Of a DNA stretch of 64,000 nucleotides, positions 23,550 through 35,649 are shown piece by piece. How positions within the stretch are numbered: the first letter of the stretch is position 1; the number at the start of each line of letters is the position of its first letter. The position numbers were made by a program, and so were the translations under genes. A model generated the notes under the pieces. That model saw only the letters and a list, made by a program, of their open reading frames with translations, was not told the origin of the DNA and did no database searches. The DNA comes from Gymnothorax reevesii. Lineage: Eukaryota > Chordata > Actinopteri > Anguilliformes > Muraenidae. The DNA lies in assembly GCA_029721435.1 (NCBI GenBank), contig CM056588.1, positions 39,821,430 to 39,885,429 on the forward strand. The letters are read 5' to 3'.

Positions 23550-24010
23550 AGTGACGGACAGGAGGATGGACAGAAGTATGCAAAGGCACATGAACACAAT
23601 AATATGGAGCCGTATTGAAGCCATCTACGAAGAGCTAAAACTTCATTTTGTTGTAAAATATTGACCAGTCTGGGAGTTCTGGCCTGAGAAAGAATGGTAT
23701 AGCTGATATCTGGTTCCAAAAAAAATGTGGAGGAGGGACAGACGGACATATTAAAAGGCAGACCTACATAATGAGAAGTAGCCGTGTTATACGTTTTCAC
23801 AAGAAATGCTGAACAGTTTAAATGTTCTAGACTGGAAAATTACGAAATGGCTCATATTTGGATCGACAGACAGGAAGGAAGTTGGAAAAGGCACGTCTCC
23901 ACAATGAGATGCATTTATCTATAAAATTTTGTGGAGAAATATTGAACAGTTTAGTTCTACCCCACAGAAGTAGCAGGGCGGATGGAAGGATGGACAGACA
24001 AACAAGCAGA
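23550..24010. repeat. degenerate tandem triplication
   Basis: Three successive blocks share the order GGA(C/T)GGACAG-like, AAGGCA(C/G), CACAATRA-like and, at the far end, AAATATTGAMCAGT-like. The landmarks are at about 23560/23586/23660, 23740/23756/23803 and 23866/23889/23936. The unit is roughly 130-180 bases and heavily diverged. It has no coding potential. Confidence 0.5.
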
Positions 24011-26085
24011 AGGACTTATTCCTATATTCCCATCCACTTCTTGACATGGGGATAATGAAGCTTTGGAAAGCGACCCTGATTGAGAGGACCTACCCTCACC
24101 CCACTGAGCAGAGTGGAGCGCTTGATTTGAGCCAATAACAGGGGCCCAGTGCGTGGCTCAGACACTGAATTGCCCACCTATTCTATCCGATAAGATCGGA
24201 CCAGAGACAGCACTTTCCCTCTGGCGCGGAGTGTGGAGTCCAACCTTTGACCTTCACACTGTGGCTGACCCCCTGCCCCACCAACCTCTTCTTTCATTGC
24301 CTTTTCATCATAACCTCTGTCCGACCAGCCCGAGTCGAAAGGAACCCGCTGTCGCCGAGATGCACAGATCCATCCTGGCGCTCAGAGACACAGATTAAAG
24401 AGATATCTCACTGCGAAACACAAGACAAACATTTCAAACACGGCAAAAATCATGGAGAGAATCCGAGGTTTGCATTTGGATTGAGGCCAAGCACAACAGT
24501 GGTACATGATAAATGTTTTGTTCTGTCCCGTGGAGAAAGAACTATCGTGAAGCATCTCACAATAAGCTATTTGTAAAAGGAGCAATTACAAAATAAAAAT
24601 GAGTTCCTCGATTTATTGACTGACTGACAGAATACATCACAACTGTCAAGGGATTTCATTTCTAGTTATAAGTTCTGAACTTGCAGAGGTCCTGCTCGGT
24701 TGTTTCAGACCTGCGGAGGAATGCCCAACGCACAGCTTTTCTGTCCTTCTCTATTTTCTGATGGCCTATTAAACTTTATTGCCAATCAGTATACTAGGGT
24801 CGTGTTCAAAGCACACAGCTTAAAGACACAACAGAAACAAAGCAAGGAAGCGTGTTAGAATGAAAGAGCGGAGAACAAGTGACATCACATGCTGTGAAAG
24901 CACTTCATGTCAAACCACAGCTCCACCAGCGCCGCATTCTCTCACAAACACTAAACAAAAAGATAACCACAATATCAAGAACAGGGAAGACTTTAACCAC
25001 TGAAAAGTGAGAATGATGGAGGGGGGTTATCAGTTTGGTGGGACATTTGAAGAGGGTTTCGGGGGCTATATATGGCTGTTGTGGCAACAAGGCCTCAGTC
25101 AGTTCGAGGAAAACCCCAGGAGCAAAAATGGGAAGAGGACTGCCATAGGTGCTTGATAGAGAATGACCACATGAGGAGAGAGGAAAGTGAAGGAGTATGT
25201 GAGGGGGCGGGTTTAAATGATCAGGGAGCAGCAACACAGCCACTGTGAGGCCTATCACTGCAGGGCTCTCAAAGTTTGGCCCCCCTGCTGCCTCTCCTCC
25301 CCACTTTGGCCCCAATGTTTATCAGCAGGCCACCCCAGGCCTTTTCACCCACCCCTTCATTTTCCTATCCCTCCTGAAACCCACTCCATGCACCCCTCCT
25401 TACGCTCTCCACCCACAGGAAGTGGGGAGCCTGCGTGGAGAATGGATTTCTCTGGCTCCGTGTTTCGCCGCGGGTCCAACCCCTGCCCCCCCCCGCAAAA
25501 GGGGATTAATTGGCTGATATTGCAAGCGTAGCTCGGTTTTGTGCTGCACACCCCTTTTCTGTGCACCGGAGAATGCAGGAAGTTGGGGGGGGGCTTTCTG
25601 TCAGACGGGACGGCAGAGGTCAGAGGTCACACTGGATAAAGTTGGCCGGATCCTGAGAGTTCATTTTTGTCATGTTACATTATGGGATACGGTCTACTTT
25701 AATGCTCATTATGCCATTAACTGCACAAAAGAATGCCCAAATATGTGGAAAAAGACAAAAATAAAAAAAAACCAGACAAAAACCGCAAAAAGCTCTCATT
25801 GACTAGTTTAAAAATATACTCGCAATAAATATTGAGCAATGAAAGAACAGCTCATAAAGATATGTTGAGACTGTATATTATATTCTGTACTTGTTTTCTG
25901 CAGGCCTAATTTGATTTTGTAGGCCTGATCACGAAACCAAGTAGTAAGAGAGCTAAAAATAGAGTAAGAGGACATGTGGCTTTAGGGGTTTTTAGCCCAA
26001 TTGCACCCGCATACAGAAATTCTGTATTATGCCAGTTGACTCCATTGCCCGAATACAGATTTTACAATGTTTTTCGATTGACTTG
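24011..26085. other. intergenic, nothing recognised
   Basis: No supported gene. The frames at 24905-25315 (minus) and 25217-25531 (plus) are Pro/His-rich shadows of CCCC-rich DNA without domains. Confidence 0.35.
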
Positions 26086-26087
26086 GG

Positions 26088-26190
26088 GTCCCTCAAACCT
26101 ATCCAGGAAGTGCCAGTGTGGGTGCAGGCTTTCATTCCAACTAAGCGGTTACACGCTGAATTTTACTACTCAACATCTTCAGCTAAGATT
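26088..26190. mobile_element. partial copy of the 35.8-kb hAT-type MITE
   Basis: GTGTGGGTGCAGGCTTTCAT followed by TCCAACTAAGC closely matches 35860-35900 (GTGTGGGAGCAGGCTTTCAT, then TCCAACCAAGC). Only one arm is clear and the outer end has decayed. Confidence 0.65.
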
Positions 26191-27776
26191 CAAACTCAAA
26201 CTGGTAATGAATCTCTGAATATTTGCTCTCGATATGTAAAATATGAAACATTTTGCTGAAAATAAATGCATCCAACTTGTGCTGAAATATACTATAAGCA
26301 ACATTTAATTCTATTATTTCATACCAAGAAATGCTATGGTTGACTCAGAATCTAATATAAACTTTGAGCATATAGAATTAGATATGAGTGGTCTTAATTA
26401 ACTTGGGCAGAGCAGTCATGTTTGGTTTTGTACAAGCTAGGTGCAAAAGGGTGAAAAGCTTTTTCCCTCCTTCTGTTGAATTTATAACATGCAACTCTGA
26501 GCCATGTGATGTCATTATACCTCTCACAATCAACTGATCAGACTCACAAAGACACAAGTCAAAGGATGACACTTCAAGGGCAGCTCATCAGGTGAACTTT
26601 GCTTGACAGACCAGCAGGAGGCACTGTGAGTGGCACGATCTTATAAGATCAGTGGCATAACATACATGAGACAATCGACTGAACCTGCGAAACAGCCACA
26701 TTTTTGACACGCTTTGAAAAAGCTGTTAGCAGAGAGTTTGGCAGGGGGTAATATTTGGTCCTTTGAAGATCAGGCTCCCTCTCATACATCTTCAGGGGCG
26801 AGAGAAGAAAGCCAAAGTTGGACACATTTGTATCTACATTCACATCGCATTGCATTCACTTCCATGCTACATTCACAGTGAATTACACTGAACTTAAACC
26901 CAGCCGTTTAACAGACGTGCTTATGCGGAGCAGATTAAACAAATGCAAGTGTAAAGGTTTAGGGCAGCCAGCAGCACCGAGCCAAGTCATCAGTGTCACA
27001 ACCCATAGAATTAGGTAATGCATAACATTAAATTACACATAATAACTTCACATTAAAATGCCATAGCTGTGTCATAAACCTTAACAACGTGCTGTAGGCA
27101 GTAAAAGGGTTAGACGTGTGTACAGTATGTGCGTGTGCCTGCATGCATGCACGGTTGCATTCATATACTGTATATGGGTGTGCACATGTATAATATATGC
27201 ATGCATGTACTATACTGTATGTATTCATGAAAGCACAAATGTATGCATGTGTGTGCAATATATTATTATTTCGAAGTTAAGCACTGCTGCGCCCAGATGT
27301 CTATCGTAGATGGCACAGACAGTACTTAGTTCTCTGTTTACTTACATATTCTCTGTCATGCTTCATGTAGGAGCCTGTTTAATATCAAGAGATCAATGGC
27401 TGTTTTAAAAAGACAGTCAGACCCTCTGCAAACAGATTCCAGTCCTGTGATCCTTCACGTCAGCGATGGCTGGGGTTTGGAGCTGATCCACCGACTTTTT
27501 TGATTTTAATTTCAAACAGTGGGATTCATTCGTCTCTTTGTCCGCACGGATTACACCGAGCGTGGGGAAAAGCGGTGCGGGGCAGCTGTACCGACAGAGC
27601 CGGGTGCTCATATGCTGAACACAGCAAGCACAAAGAGCCCCAGAGATACACGACGCATTTATCAGTGCTTATGACGTTTGACTTTCCTAACAGTTGACCG
27701 TACGCTGTCCTGGTGAATCTAGCCCTGCACTTCCAAACCACTCTCTCCACTGGAAAATCGAACAATCTTGACAGAA
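26191..27776. other. intergenic with TG/CA-rich palindromic patch
   Basis: No gene is supported. Between 27116 and 27262 the DNA is dominated by TGTG, TGCATGCATG, GTGCACATG and ATACTGTAT motifs, an imperfect alternating purine-pyrimidine region. A fragment near 27280 (GAAGTTAAGCA) superficially resembles 5S rRNA but does not extend. Confidence 0.35.
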
Positions 27777-28034
27777 AAAGAGTGAGACTGAAGATTTGTC
27801 GTGTTTCTCGTGTCTGTTGTACTTCTCTTTAACCCCCTTTGCACAGAATACAAATATTACCAATTTTTTCTTGTTATGCATGAGCAGAGCCGGCCCAACC
27901 CGATGTGGCACCCTTAGCGAGATTTTATATGGCACCCCCTCCATTGGCGATTTACACACGCTTACTGAAGAAATCAAATAGCATTGTTTTCACCATTGTC
28001 CTTAAAATATTTATGAGATAACATGTCACCCAAT

Positions 28035-28319
28035 TTATATGCTTAACAAATAACAAATAAATCTGAAATACAATACAAATACCCTTACCACAAAATAAAA
28101 ATCCTGTAAATAAGTGAATAAATAATAATAATAGTAATAAATTATAAATACAATACTCAAGTGATTATGCATGGCAGATGTTGAGAGGTGATTAATATCT
28201 TTGCCTCTGCTAACTTTAGCTTGGCACAGATTGCAGATCACCTTGGTTGGTTCCACTGCACTGACTATAAAGTGCTCCCAGACATCACTGCGAAGTTTTT
28301 TATGGTGTGGGAATAGCAC
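28035..28319 (-). pseudogene. BED zinc-finger fragment of hAT transposase
   Basis: Minus-strand frame starting at 28319. Residues 11-54 (nt 28289-28158) read as a BED finger: SDVWEHF at the front, the CNLC Cys pair at residues 29 and 32, then SAMHNHL. The expected second histidine and everything downstream are replaced by a Tyr-rich tail made by an ATT/TAT microsatellite. BED domains are the DNA-binding N-termini of hAT transposases, and the remaining catalytic region is absent between here and the left end at 27885. Nonfunctional remnant. Confidence 0.7.
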
Positions 28320-28324
28320 TGCAA

Positions 28325-29576
28325 ACAGAGGCCATTTCTCTTATCCACTCTTCAACATGTGAAAGACAAAGGAACACACCATTCAGTCAGGCAGATGTGT
28401 GTCGACCTTCACAAGTCAGGCAATGGCTACAAGAAAATAGCCACTCGCCTGCACCTCCCCATATCTACTGCCAGAGGAATCATTAAGAAGTTTAAAACAA
28501 CTGGAACAGTGATAAACAAGCCTGGACGAGGACGCAATGTTATTTTGCCACCATGGACAGTGAGGAGGATGGTAAGAGAAATAAAAAGTTCTCCAAAGCT
28601 CACTGTTAAAGAATTGCAACAAATGGTGGCATCTTGGGGTCACAAAGTCTCCAAAACAACCATCAGGCGCTGTCTACATGCCGACAACCTGTTTGGGAGC
28701 CATGCACGAAAAAAAACCTTTTCTCACTCACAATCATAAACGCAAACGTCTGCAGTTCGCTAAGCGGTACTGGGACTTCAACTGGGACCGTGTGCTTTGG
28801 TCAGATGAGACCAAGATAGAGCTTTTTGGCAAAAAACACTCAAAGTGGGTCTGGCGGAACACAAAAGATGAGTATGCAGAAAAGCACTTCATGCCCACTG
28901 TGAAGTATGGGGGAGGATCGGTGATGCTGTGGACCTGTTTCTCTTCCAGAGGCCCTGGGAACCTTGTTAGGGTGCATGGCATCATGAACGCTTTGAAGTA
29001 CCAGGACATTTTAAATCAAAATCTAGTGACCTCTGTCCAAAAGCTGAAGATGGGCCGTCACTAGGTCTTTCTGCAAGATAATGACCCTAAACAAGTGGCC
29101 AAATCTACACAGAAATAGTTCACCAGACACAGAATCAAGCTCCTCCCATGGCCATCTCAGTCCCCAGACCTCAACCCCATTGAAAACCTGTGGAATGAGT
29201 TGAAGAGGAGAGTGCAGAGGAGAGGACCCAGGTCGCTGGATGATTTAGAGAGATTGTGCAAAGAGGAATGTTCGAAGATCCCTCTTTCTGTATTCTCTAA
29301 TCTTGTGAAACATTACAGGAGAAGATGAGGTGCTGTTTTGTTGGCAAAAGGGGGTTGTACAAAGTATTAACATCAAAGGTGCTAATAATTGTGGCACCCA
29401 TGATTTGATGTAAAATAATTATTTCTTAATGTGGGTTTTTTCCCACTGAATAAATGCACTTGAATCAAAGGTTGGATTTTTCATTGTGGTCCAATATTAT
29501 TTAGAAAAAAACTGAATTTATTAGAAGCTAAAGAACACATCTTAACCAGGGGTGCCAGTGATTACAGAGGGCACTG
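28325..29576 (+). mobile_element. 5'-truncated Tc1-like transposon inside the hAT element
   Basis: The right end (about 29544-29576) ends with the inverse of CAGTGCCCTCTGTAATCACT, a Tc1-type terminus, followed by TATATA repeats that hide the TA target duplication. No matching left terminus was seen, so the left end is lost or strongly decayed. The transposase remnant is at 28359-29328. An 11-mer GGAATAGCACT lies on both sides of the block (28310-28320, 29701-29711), which may mark the breakpoint. Confidence 0.8.
28359..29328 (+). pseudogene. Tc1 transposase pseudogene (DD34E), frameshift and two stops
   Basis: The encoded protein would cut and paste Tc1 DNA. The N-terminal paired-like helix-turn-helix region is in one frame (VDLHKSGNGYKKIATRL, then TTIRRCLHADNL). 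The catalytic part lies in another frame after a one-base shift at an eight-A run (28709-28716). First Asp: WSDETKIELFG, codon 28804-28806. Second Asp: LQDNDPKQ, codon 29077-29079. Glu: [11 protein letters not shown], codon 29182-29184, which gives exactly 34 residues between the second Asp and the Glu. Inactivating damage: the frameshift, TAG at 29062-29064 and TAG at 29116-29118. The natural end is TGA at 29326-29328. The start shown is a GTG and the true ATG is not preserved. Confidence 0.9.
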
Positions 29577-29601
29577 TATATATATATATTTATATATATA
29601 T
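29576..29601. repeat. (TA)n microsatellite at Tc1 right end
   Basis: An imperfect TATATA run directly abuts the Tc1 terminus, compatible with Tc1 insertion into an AT-alternating target or expansion of the TA duplication. Confidence 0.85.
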
Positions 29602-29849
29602 GGATCATGCACATGTTTGTCTGAATCCATTTTCTGAAATACTGCAAAAGAGACAAATCAAAAAGGAAAATTTCTGAGATAAAAATAACTGAGCTACTGC
29701 GGAATAGCACTTCAAGCAATTCGTACCTTTCTGGGATGTCGCACAGCACTCAGCAAAAATTTGAACACGAACAACTCCTCCTCCCTCCGAAGTCCCACCC
29801 TCTTCCCCCCGATTGCCAGACTTCTCCTACGAAAAAAAATATAACTAAT

Positions 29850-30200
29850 ATGGTCGTTTGTCAGACTACAAAGGTAACTAAGCGTTACGAGGGCATTTTA
29901 TTTTATACCACATATAGAATTGAATATTATTTCATTACTGTTGGTTAGTTTTCACTTCCTGGGGCCTCTGAATCTGACTCCATTGACCCGTTTCATTCGC
30001 GCTGCTCACTTCCTCGCGCCCCACGCAATATTTTTTTTCATAGGAGAGGGAAAAGGGGCAATGGAGTCAGATTCAGAGGCACCGCCGGTAAATGAAAACT
30101 AACCAACTGTAATAACATACAGTAATATTCCATTCTATATGTGGTATAATGTAAAATGCCCTCGTAACGTTTAGTTACATTTGTAGTCTGACGAACTACC
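29850..30200. repeat. long fold-back (inverted repeat) inside hAT element
   Basis: Arms 29850-29983 and 30059-30200 are imperfect reverse complements (for example GTCAGACTACAAA / TTTGTAGTCTGAC and CTCTGAATCTGACTCCATTG / CAATGGAGTCAGATTCAGAG), with a loop of about 75 bases. It may be the subterminal palindrome of the hAT element or a separate MITE. Confidence 0.85.
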
Positions 30201-30609
30201 ATTAACATCATTATTTTAATTATAGCATTTCAGCACCCGTTTGTTTACAGTCAAATGCGTCGTTTTTTTTTCTGCCAGAGAGGCGCGTGACTCGCAAGCG
30301 GTGACAGCTGTAGGCAACTGGGAGGGGCGCTGCGACGAATGACAGACAGAAAGCTCGGCAAATCATTTTATTCGGACTGAAGAAAATGATTGGTCAGACT
30401 TCTATCAGAAATATATGAGAATTGAATATTGTAGAGTTTCAACACCTGGTGGATTTGTTTTATATTTTGGTGTGCTATACGCTTATAGGAGCATTTTAAG
30501 ATTAAAAAAGGAAAGTGTAAAAACACCAGAAAGGTAAGAATTGCTTTAATGCAAGCTAAACAATGGAGCTAGCTGGCCACCCAACTCTCAGCCACGTACA
30601 TTTTTCTCG

Positions 30610-30652
30610 CACATACACACACACACACACACACATACACACATACACACAT
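30610..30652. repeat. (CA)n microsatellite
   Basis: CACACA run with interspersed ATACAC units. Confidence 0.9.
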
Positions 30653-31914
30653 GCAACTATTTCAGTGGTAAATAAAGGAATCAGAACTTAGCAAAACTGA
30701 CTGCAGTGATTGCTGGCTTCCCAAATCTGTCACAGGTATTTTCCTCCAGACCGCCCGCACACAGACACAGACCAGCAACGCAGGTTTAAGAAACCCACTC
30801 CAACATCTATCCACTCTGTGAATCAAAAGAAAAACAGTCAGCGTTTTAAAACTTTCTTGCGGCAACAACCGGCCAGTAGAACAAAGCAAGCAAACTACAC
30901 CAATAGGCTAAAGACGACGTCGTAGCCTGTTCATGACTAGGACAAGCAACACAGGTTTAAGAAACCGACTTACGGCTGCTGACGCCATCGATTCTGACTG
31001 ACTGGTGAGGATGATTAACAGCGATGGCAGCCAATCTAGTTTGAATTACAGAAATTCAGAAACAACCACTTGTAGGAGATGTTTCCCTTAGTCAACACAT
31101 TATATAAAGCCAACCTTTTAACAAAATGTTTGGACGAATAGTTTATTCGGCAAAAAGCCATTATTCGTGACTTGCCGAATATGGATTCGGATTCGGGTGG
31201 ATCCCGACTGATTAGCATACCATGTTGCGGCTAATCACTCAGAAGCAAGTTATCAACTTAACAGTACAATGTGCTAAATAACTGACGCAGTACAACTGAT
31301 GCTTCATTTTATTACTGCATCTTTACTCTACCTCTGTCTTTCTCACACTTTTCCTCCTCCTCTTTTCTTTTTTCTTTTCTCTTCCCTGTGCCCCGGACAG
31401 TTTAGGTCGTTTCGACAGGTTTACAAAGTCCTCTGGGGTCACATTAATTAATTTGCCCTTCCTTCAACAGAGAGCGAGCAGCCGGAGGGGGACTTCTTTG
31501 GTATTATCATTTGTAGTAATATTAATATGCCATTGCTTTAAATTTGAATTTATGTTATCTTTTCCATTTCAAGAGTTAATAATAATAACTAATTTCAATA
31601 TAATCATATTGAAGGTGAATTTTTTTCCGATTTTGTGGCGCCCCCCAGATGCCACCGCGCCCCTAGAATTTGCCTATATTGCCTAATGGACCAACCGGCG
31701 CTGCACATGAGCCTATTTAAGGCTTTTTAACTCGTATTTGTGGCACAGAGACTTCGAAAAATCATTCCAATGAAGCAAGACATTTGGAAATTCAATATCA
31801 GAATTGTTTAGGAATTAAATTTCAGAATTTACAGACGGTGTCTATATCTGCCAAAAGGGGTTTTAAAGACCAAGGGGTGTATGAACAACCCCAGGTAGCA
31901 AAGAGAGTAACTGC

Positions 31915-32410
31915 AGACGTATGGGTGCTGCGAAAGCAATGGTCACGATAAGTGATGGTGATGATGTTGATGATGGCAATGGTGATGACAGTCGTGATGA
32001 TGATGTCATTGATGATGGTGATGCTCTTGAGGACAATGTTGATGAGGCAGAAGAAAGAAGGCACATACAGCTGCGTGATGACAGTGGATGCTGATGTTGA
32101 TGACAATGAGGCTACATAATGCAGATGTAAAGGGTAATGGAGATGATGGTAATGATGATGTCAGTGAAGATTCTGATGGTGTTGGTGATGATGCTAACCT
32201 CCTCCCAGGAAGTGAAATACACAGGCACGGTAAACAGAACTGAACAGGCTTGTGCAGCTGTGTAAACGATGGATGATGATGGCAATGACAAAAATAATGT
32301 TGATGATGAAAGAGGATGATAACAATATCAATGTTGATGTCAATGATGTTGTAGATGATGATATAGCTGATGTTGATGAATTTATGGATGTCACAGATGA
32401 TTTTCATGAC
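31915..32410. repeat. GAT/GTTGAT-rich low-complexity region
   Basis: Roughly 500 bases built from GATGAT, GTTGATGAT and AATGATGAT variants, interrupted around 32200-32265. On either strand it creates artificial long frames, Asp/Met/Val-rich on + and Ser/Ile/His-rich on -, that should not be annotated as proteins. Confidence 0.85.
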
Positions 32411-35400
32411 GTCAGTGTTGATTATAACAATCAGGAAGTTTATCATGGCACGTCCTATGAGGGTTGGGAAGTCAGCAGCATAAAACCAGCAGCAATTCCC
32501 ACATGATTCACATAAATATGGATGATAATACTTGCAAATAAAAGCTGACAAAATAATTCACCTTTGCTGTCATATGCCGTTATTTTCAAATCTAACGTGG
32601 AGTTGTACACACAGAGCAAATGAACAAAACTGCTGCCACTGTCCCAATACTTACGGAACCCAAGCGCCCCTGAGAGAATGTGCCGTGCAGAGTGAAGTGC
32701 CCTTCTCCTGAACTGTCGCAGGAGCATGACTGCCATTACAGCCCCACGTGAAAGAGCCTCATTCAGGGACATTCCAAGGCATTACGAGCAGATAACTGAG
32801 CTTCTGTTTACCTCTCCTAACGGCCTTAACCCCAGAGACCAGCTCTGTCACAGCACCTGCTGGAGGGGGCTGTTTTTCAAGATGAGCGCTTATCATAAAT
32901 ATCACCCCATTCTGTGACCTGCATTAGGCCGCGTTCACCCATTTTTCAACCCAAAATAAAAGCTCGAAGTTCGGAAATATGGGTCACTATGAAAAGACCA
33001 ACCAAACGAACGGATAGAAGGTTCTAGGCCCCAGAATGAGGGACACAGTGCTGGAAATCAGGCAGCATGTACTGAATGGTGGAAAGATGGGAAACTTTGA
33101 GGCTGACTTCCTGTAGAGGAGTGGGTCTCAAAAATATCTCACAGGCTGGTAGAATAAAAACCCATTTCACGCTGAGAACTTATATGCACGTTTGCGCTAT
33201 ATTTCAGCTCCAGACCGGATCAAAGATGGATCCCCAGGCTCTTACTCCACATCTACGCTTGTTTTTTTCCACTTCACATTGTTTCAATTGAAGACGGCTC
33301 TCCGTTAATTTCACACAGGCTCCGCAAGAGCACAAATACAAGGCTATTTTACAGCGTCTAATTTGTTTCTGTGATTCCATTAACAGGAAAAGCCACAGTA
33401 TTACAGTGAAAAAATGTGAAAAGCAGCTTTCAATTTCTTTTTTTTTTTTACGTTCAATATTTAGTACCCAGCCAAATAAAATGTCCACAAATGAAAGCTC
33501 AATCACTGCATTTTTTATAATCTCACATTCATTAAGCATATTCTCAGTCGGAGTCATTAACTGCAGAGTGCACAGAATATACAGTCAACACTGCAAATCA
33601 ATCCAAACAAAGCATCACTGAAGAAAAGCACTCTGTAAAATAGACTCTTGCACATACTGTAAGTACAATGCAACCACTCATATATTAAAAGGGGGGGATG
33701 TGATAACTGAGCTTTAGAAAAGGGTCAAAAGCACCTGATACAAACACGACTGGATCAGCACGGCAATATAGTGGTGAGGGATCTGGGATTTAAACTTTTA
33801 GGCTTAAAGACAGAGAAACCAAGCTGGAACAGAAGTTCTGTTTCATGATGTAGTGAGCACCACAATTCATTTAACAGCCACTCATTTTTACTCCTCAATA
33901 AGAGAAGCTTAGAAGGAGTGCTGTGATGAGACGAGTATCACTAACTAATCAATCAATCAATCAATCTGCCATTAGCACGACCACTTGTGGCAAGAGAAAT
34001 ATGATCTTGGCATGGACAACCGGCCCCTAATTCGCAAACAGCTTATCCAGGAGCTAACAATAGTGTCACTTTGATTTGTTATTATGGTTCAGTTAGCAAA
34101 GTCATTCACCGAATCTGAATGCAACCGAACTTGTATTTTAAATGCTGAGGTGTAAACTGAGGGCAAAAATCCCCAAAATGGGCAGGAAGTGAAGATGGCT
34201 GCAGTACAGGCCTGGCAGGACATCATCAGGGAAGATACCCAGTGTCTGGGTATGTGGTAGAGTCACAGATTTCAAGCAGTCATTGAATAGAAAGTATATG
34301 CAACCAAATATTTTTTAAAAGTGACTTTTTCCTACATTATGTGAAAAAACCAGTATTTTTTTGGTGCACCCACAATAGACAAAAGAGGCTATCATACTTT
34401 ATCTATACTGTTAATCTAATAACAATGAAAACACTCCAAAATTAAAGATGGTAGTCCACACTTCATCCTCATCCTCTCTGTATCCTTTCAAACTCGAAGT
34501 GCTAGACTACAGGACAAAAATAAATACTACATCACTTTCCAATGAATTACGTAAAAGGCATACTGAATACCTGGGTAAGGCAAAGCTATCAGCACAATTT
34601 TTGAAGAGAGGAAAGTCTATTTGATTGACACCAAAGGTGGATGAGTGTTCTGAACCATCAAGGATTTTAAATCGTCCAAAAGGATGTTGATTGGAAGGAA
34701 TAAGATATTTAAACACCACTCCCCAGCCAATACATAATGACAACTTTTTCTCCAGGAAGCAAATTAGAAGAAATCTTCAATGTAAGATGAGAAATACAAT
34801 TTGAAATATAATTAAAAAAAATAAAATTTTTCTCAATCAAAATTGAGGGAAAAGTCCATTTAGATTTCGAATGATTTTTAAGGTCCCAGTTAGGGTACGA
34901 TCACAATAACATTGAGCGAGGTAAAGCGCTAAATTTCGATTATACTACATTGAGTGAACTAGCATTGCTAAACACTCAAAAGTAAAAGCGTAGCTTCACT
35001 GAACTAAACTAGCAGCATATCTCCTGAATCATTGGCTAATACTAAACCCAGCTTTAAATCCTATGACTGGGCAACAAATGCAGTCTATTAGAGATGCCTT
35101 AACACAGACAACACAATCTTTAGTGTTCTCCCACCCAAAAAAAAATCCTCTATCTCTTGTTATCAAAACTCAAGGCTTTCTGCTGGGGGGGAGTTGTATT
35201 CAGAAATGACTCACCCGCTCCTGACCAGTCAATCTCTTCCTTGTTTGATCTCCTTTAAGAAAATATTTAATTAAATTACCCAGGCATGCCCCTAAAGAGG
35301 GGTGGTAAAAGATCGACCCCCTACGACGAGGGGTGAATGTTTCCACTTGGAATGGAATTTGGGGGAGGGTGGGGGATAGGGCCACTGGAAGGGCAATGCG

Positions 35401-35640
35401 GAGGGCGAAAGTGAGACCTGACTTGGGTTCAGCGCCCGAAGGCAGGCTGGTGATCTCCATCTCTGAAATGTACGGGTAGGGGGTGAGAGGTGTCTGATGG
35501 GGTGATGGGGGGGGGGTTATTAGGTTGTTTGGGTGGGAGAGGTTTACTCCTGTCAGACAGAGTCAGAAAAGGAAGGAAGACACTTTTATTTGGCCCACAT
35601 TTTCAGGAACAAAAAAAAGGTTCCACAGGGGGACACTGTG
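32411..35640. other. intergenic, nothing recognised
   Basis: No homologous coding sequence. An AATC tetranucleotide run sits at about 33946-33966. No transposon ends were found. Confidence 0.35.
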
Positions 35641-35649
35641 ATATTACAG

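Larger units (their letters stand above)
27885..31703. mobile_element. hAT-like element, 3.8 kb, internally rearranged
   Basis: The left end is CAGAGCCGGCCCAACC and the right end is the inverse of CAGCGCCGGTTGGTCC, a terminal form widespread in fish hAT elements. Flanking 8-mers are TGCATGAG (27877-27884) and CACATGAG (31704-31711), 6 of 8 identical, and copy A of the host repeat has TGCATGAG at the unoccupied site. Inside are a BED-finger fragment on the minus strand, a later Tc1 insertion, a long fold-back (29850-30200), a (CA)n tract and GCAACRCAGGTTTAAGAAAC occurring twice (about 30776 and 30946). Most of the transposase is missing. Confidence 0.8.
27838..31875. repeat. unclassified interspersed repeat, copy B (split by hAT)
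   Basis: The left part (27838-27884) and right part (31704-31875) together align along copy A at 95-305; the 3.8 kb between is the hAT-like element. This tells the order of events: the repeat was present first, then the hAT element jumped into it. Confidence 0.6.

Noticed and set aside
27274..27330. 5S rRNA-like fragment (GAAGTTAAGCA ... TAGTTCTC)
   Set aside because: Only about a dozen bases agree with the 5S pattern and the internal promoter boxes are missing.
32006..32551. 181-residue minus-strand frame rich in Ser, Ile and His
   Set aside because: It is largely the complement of GAT-type low-complexity DNA and has no domain or splice context.
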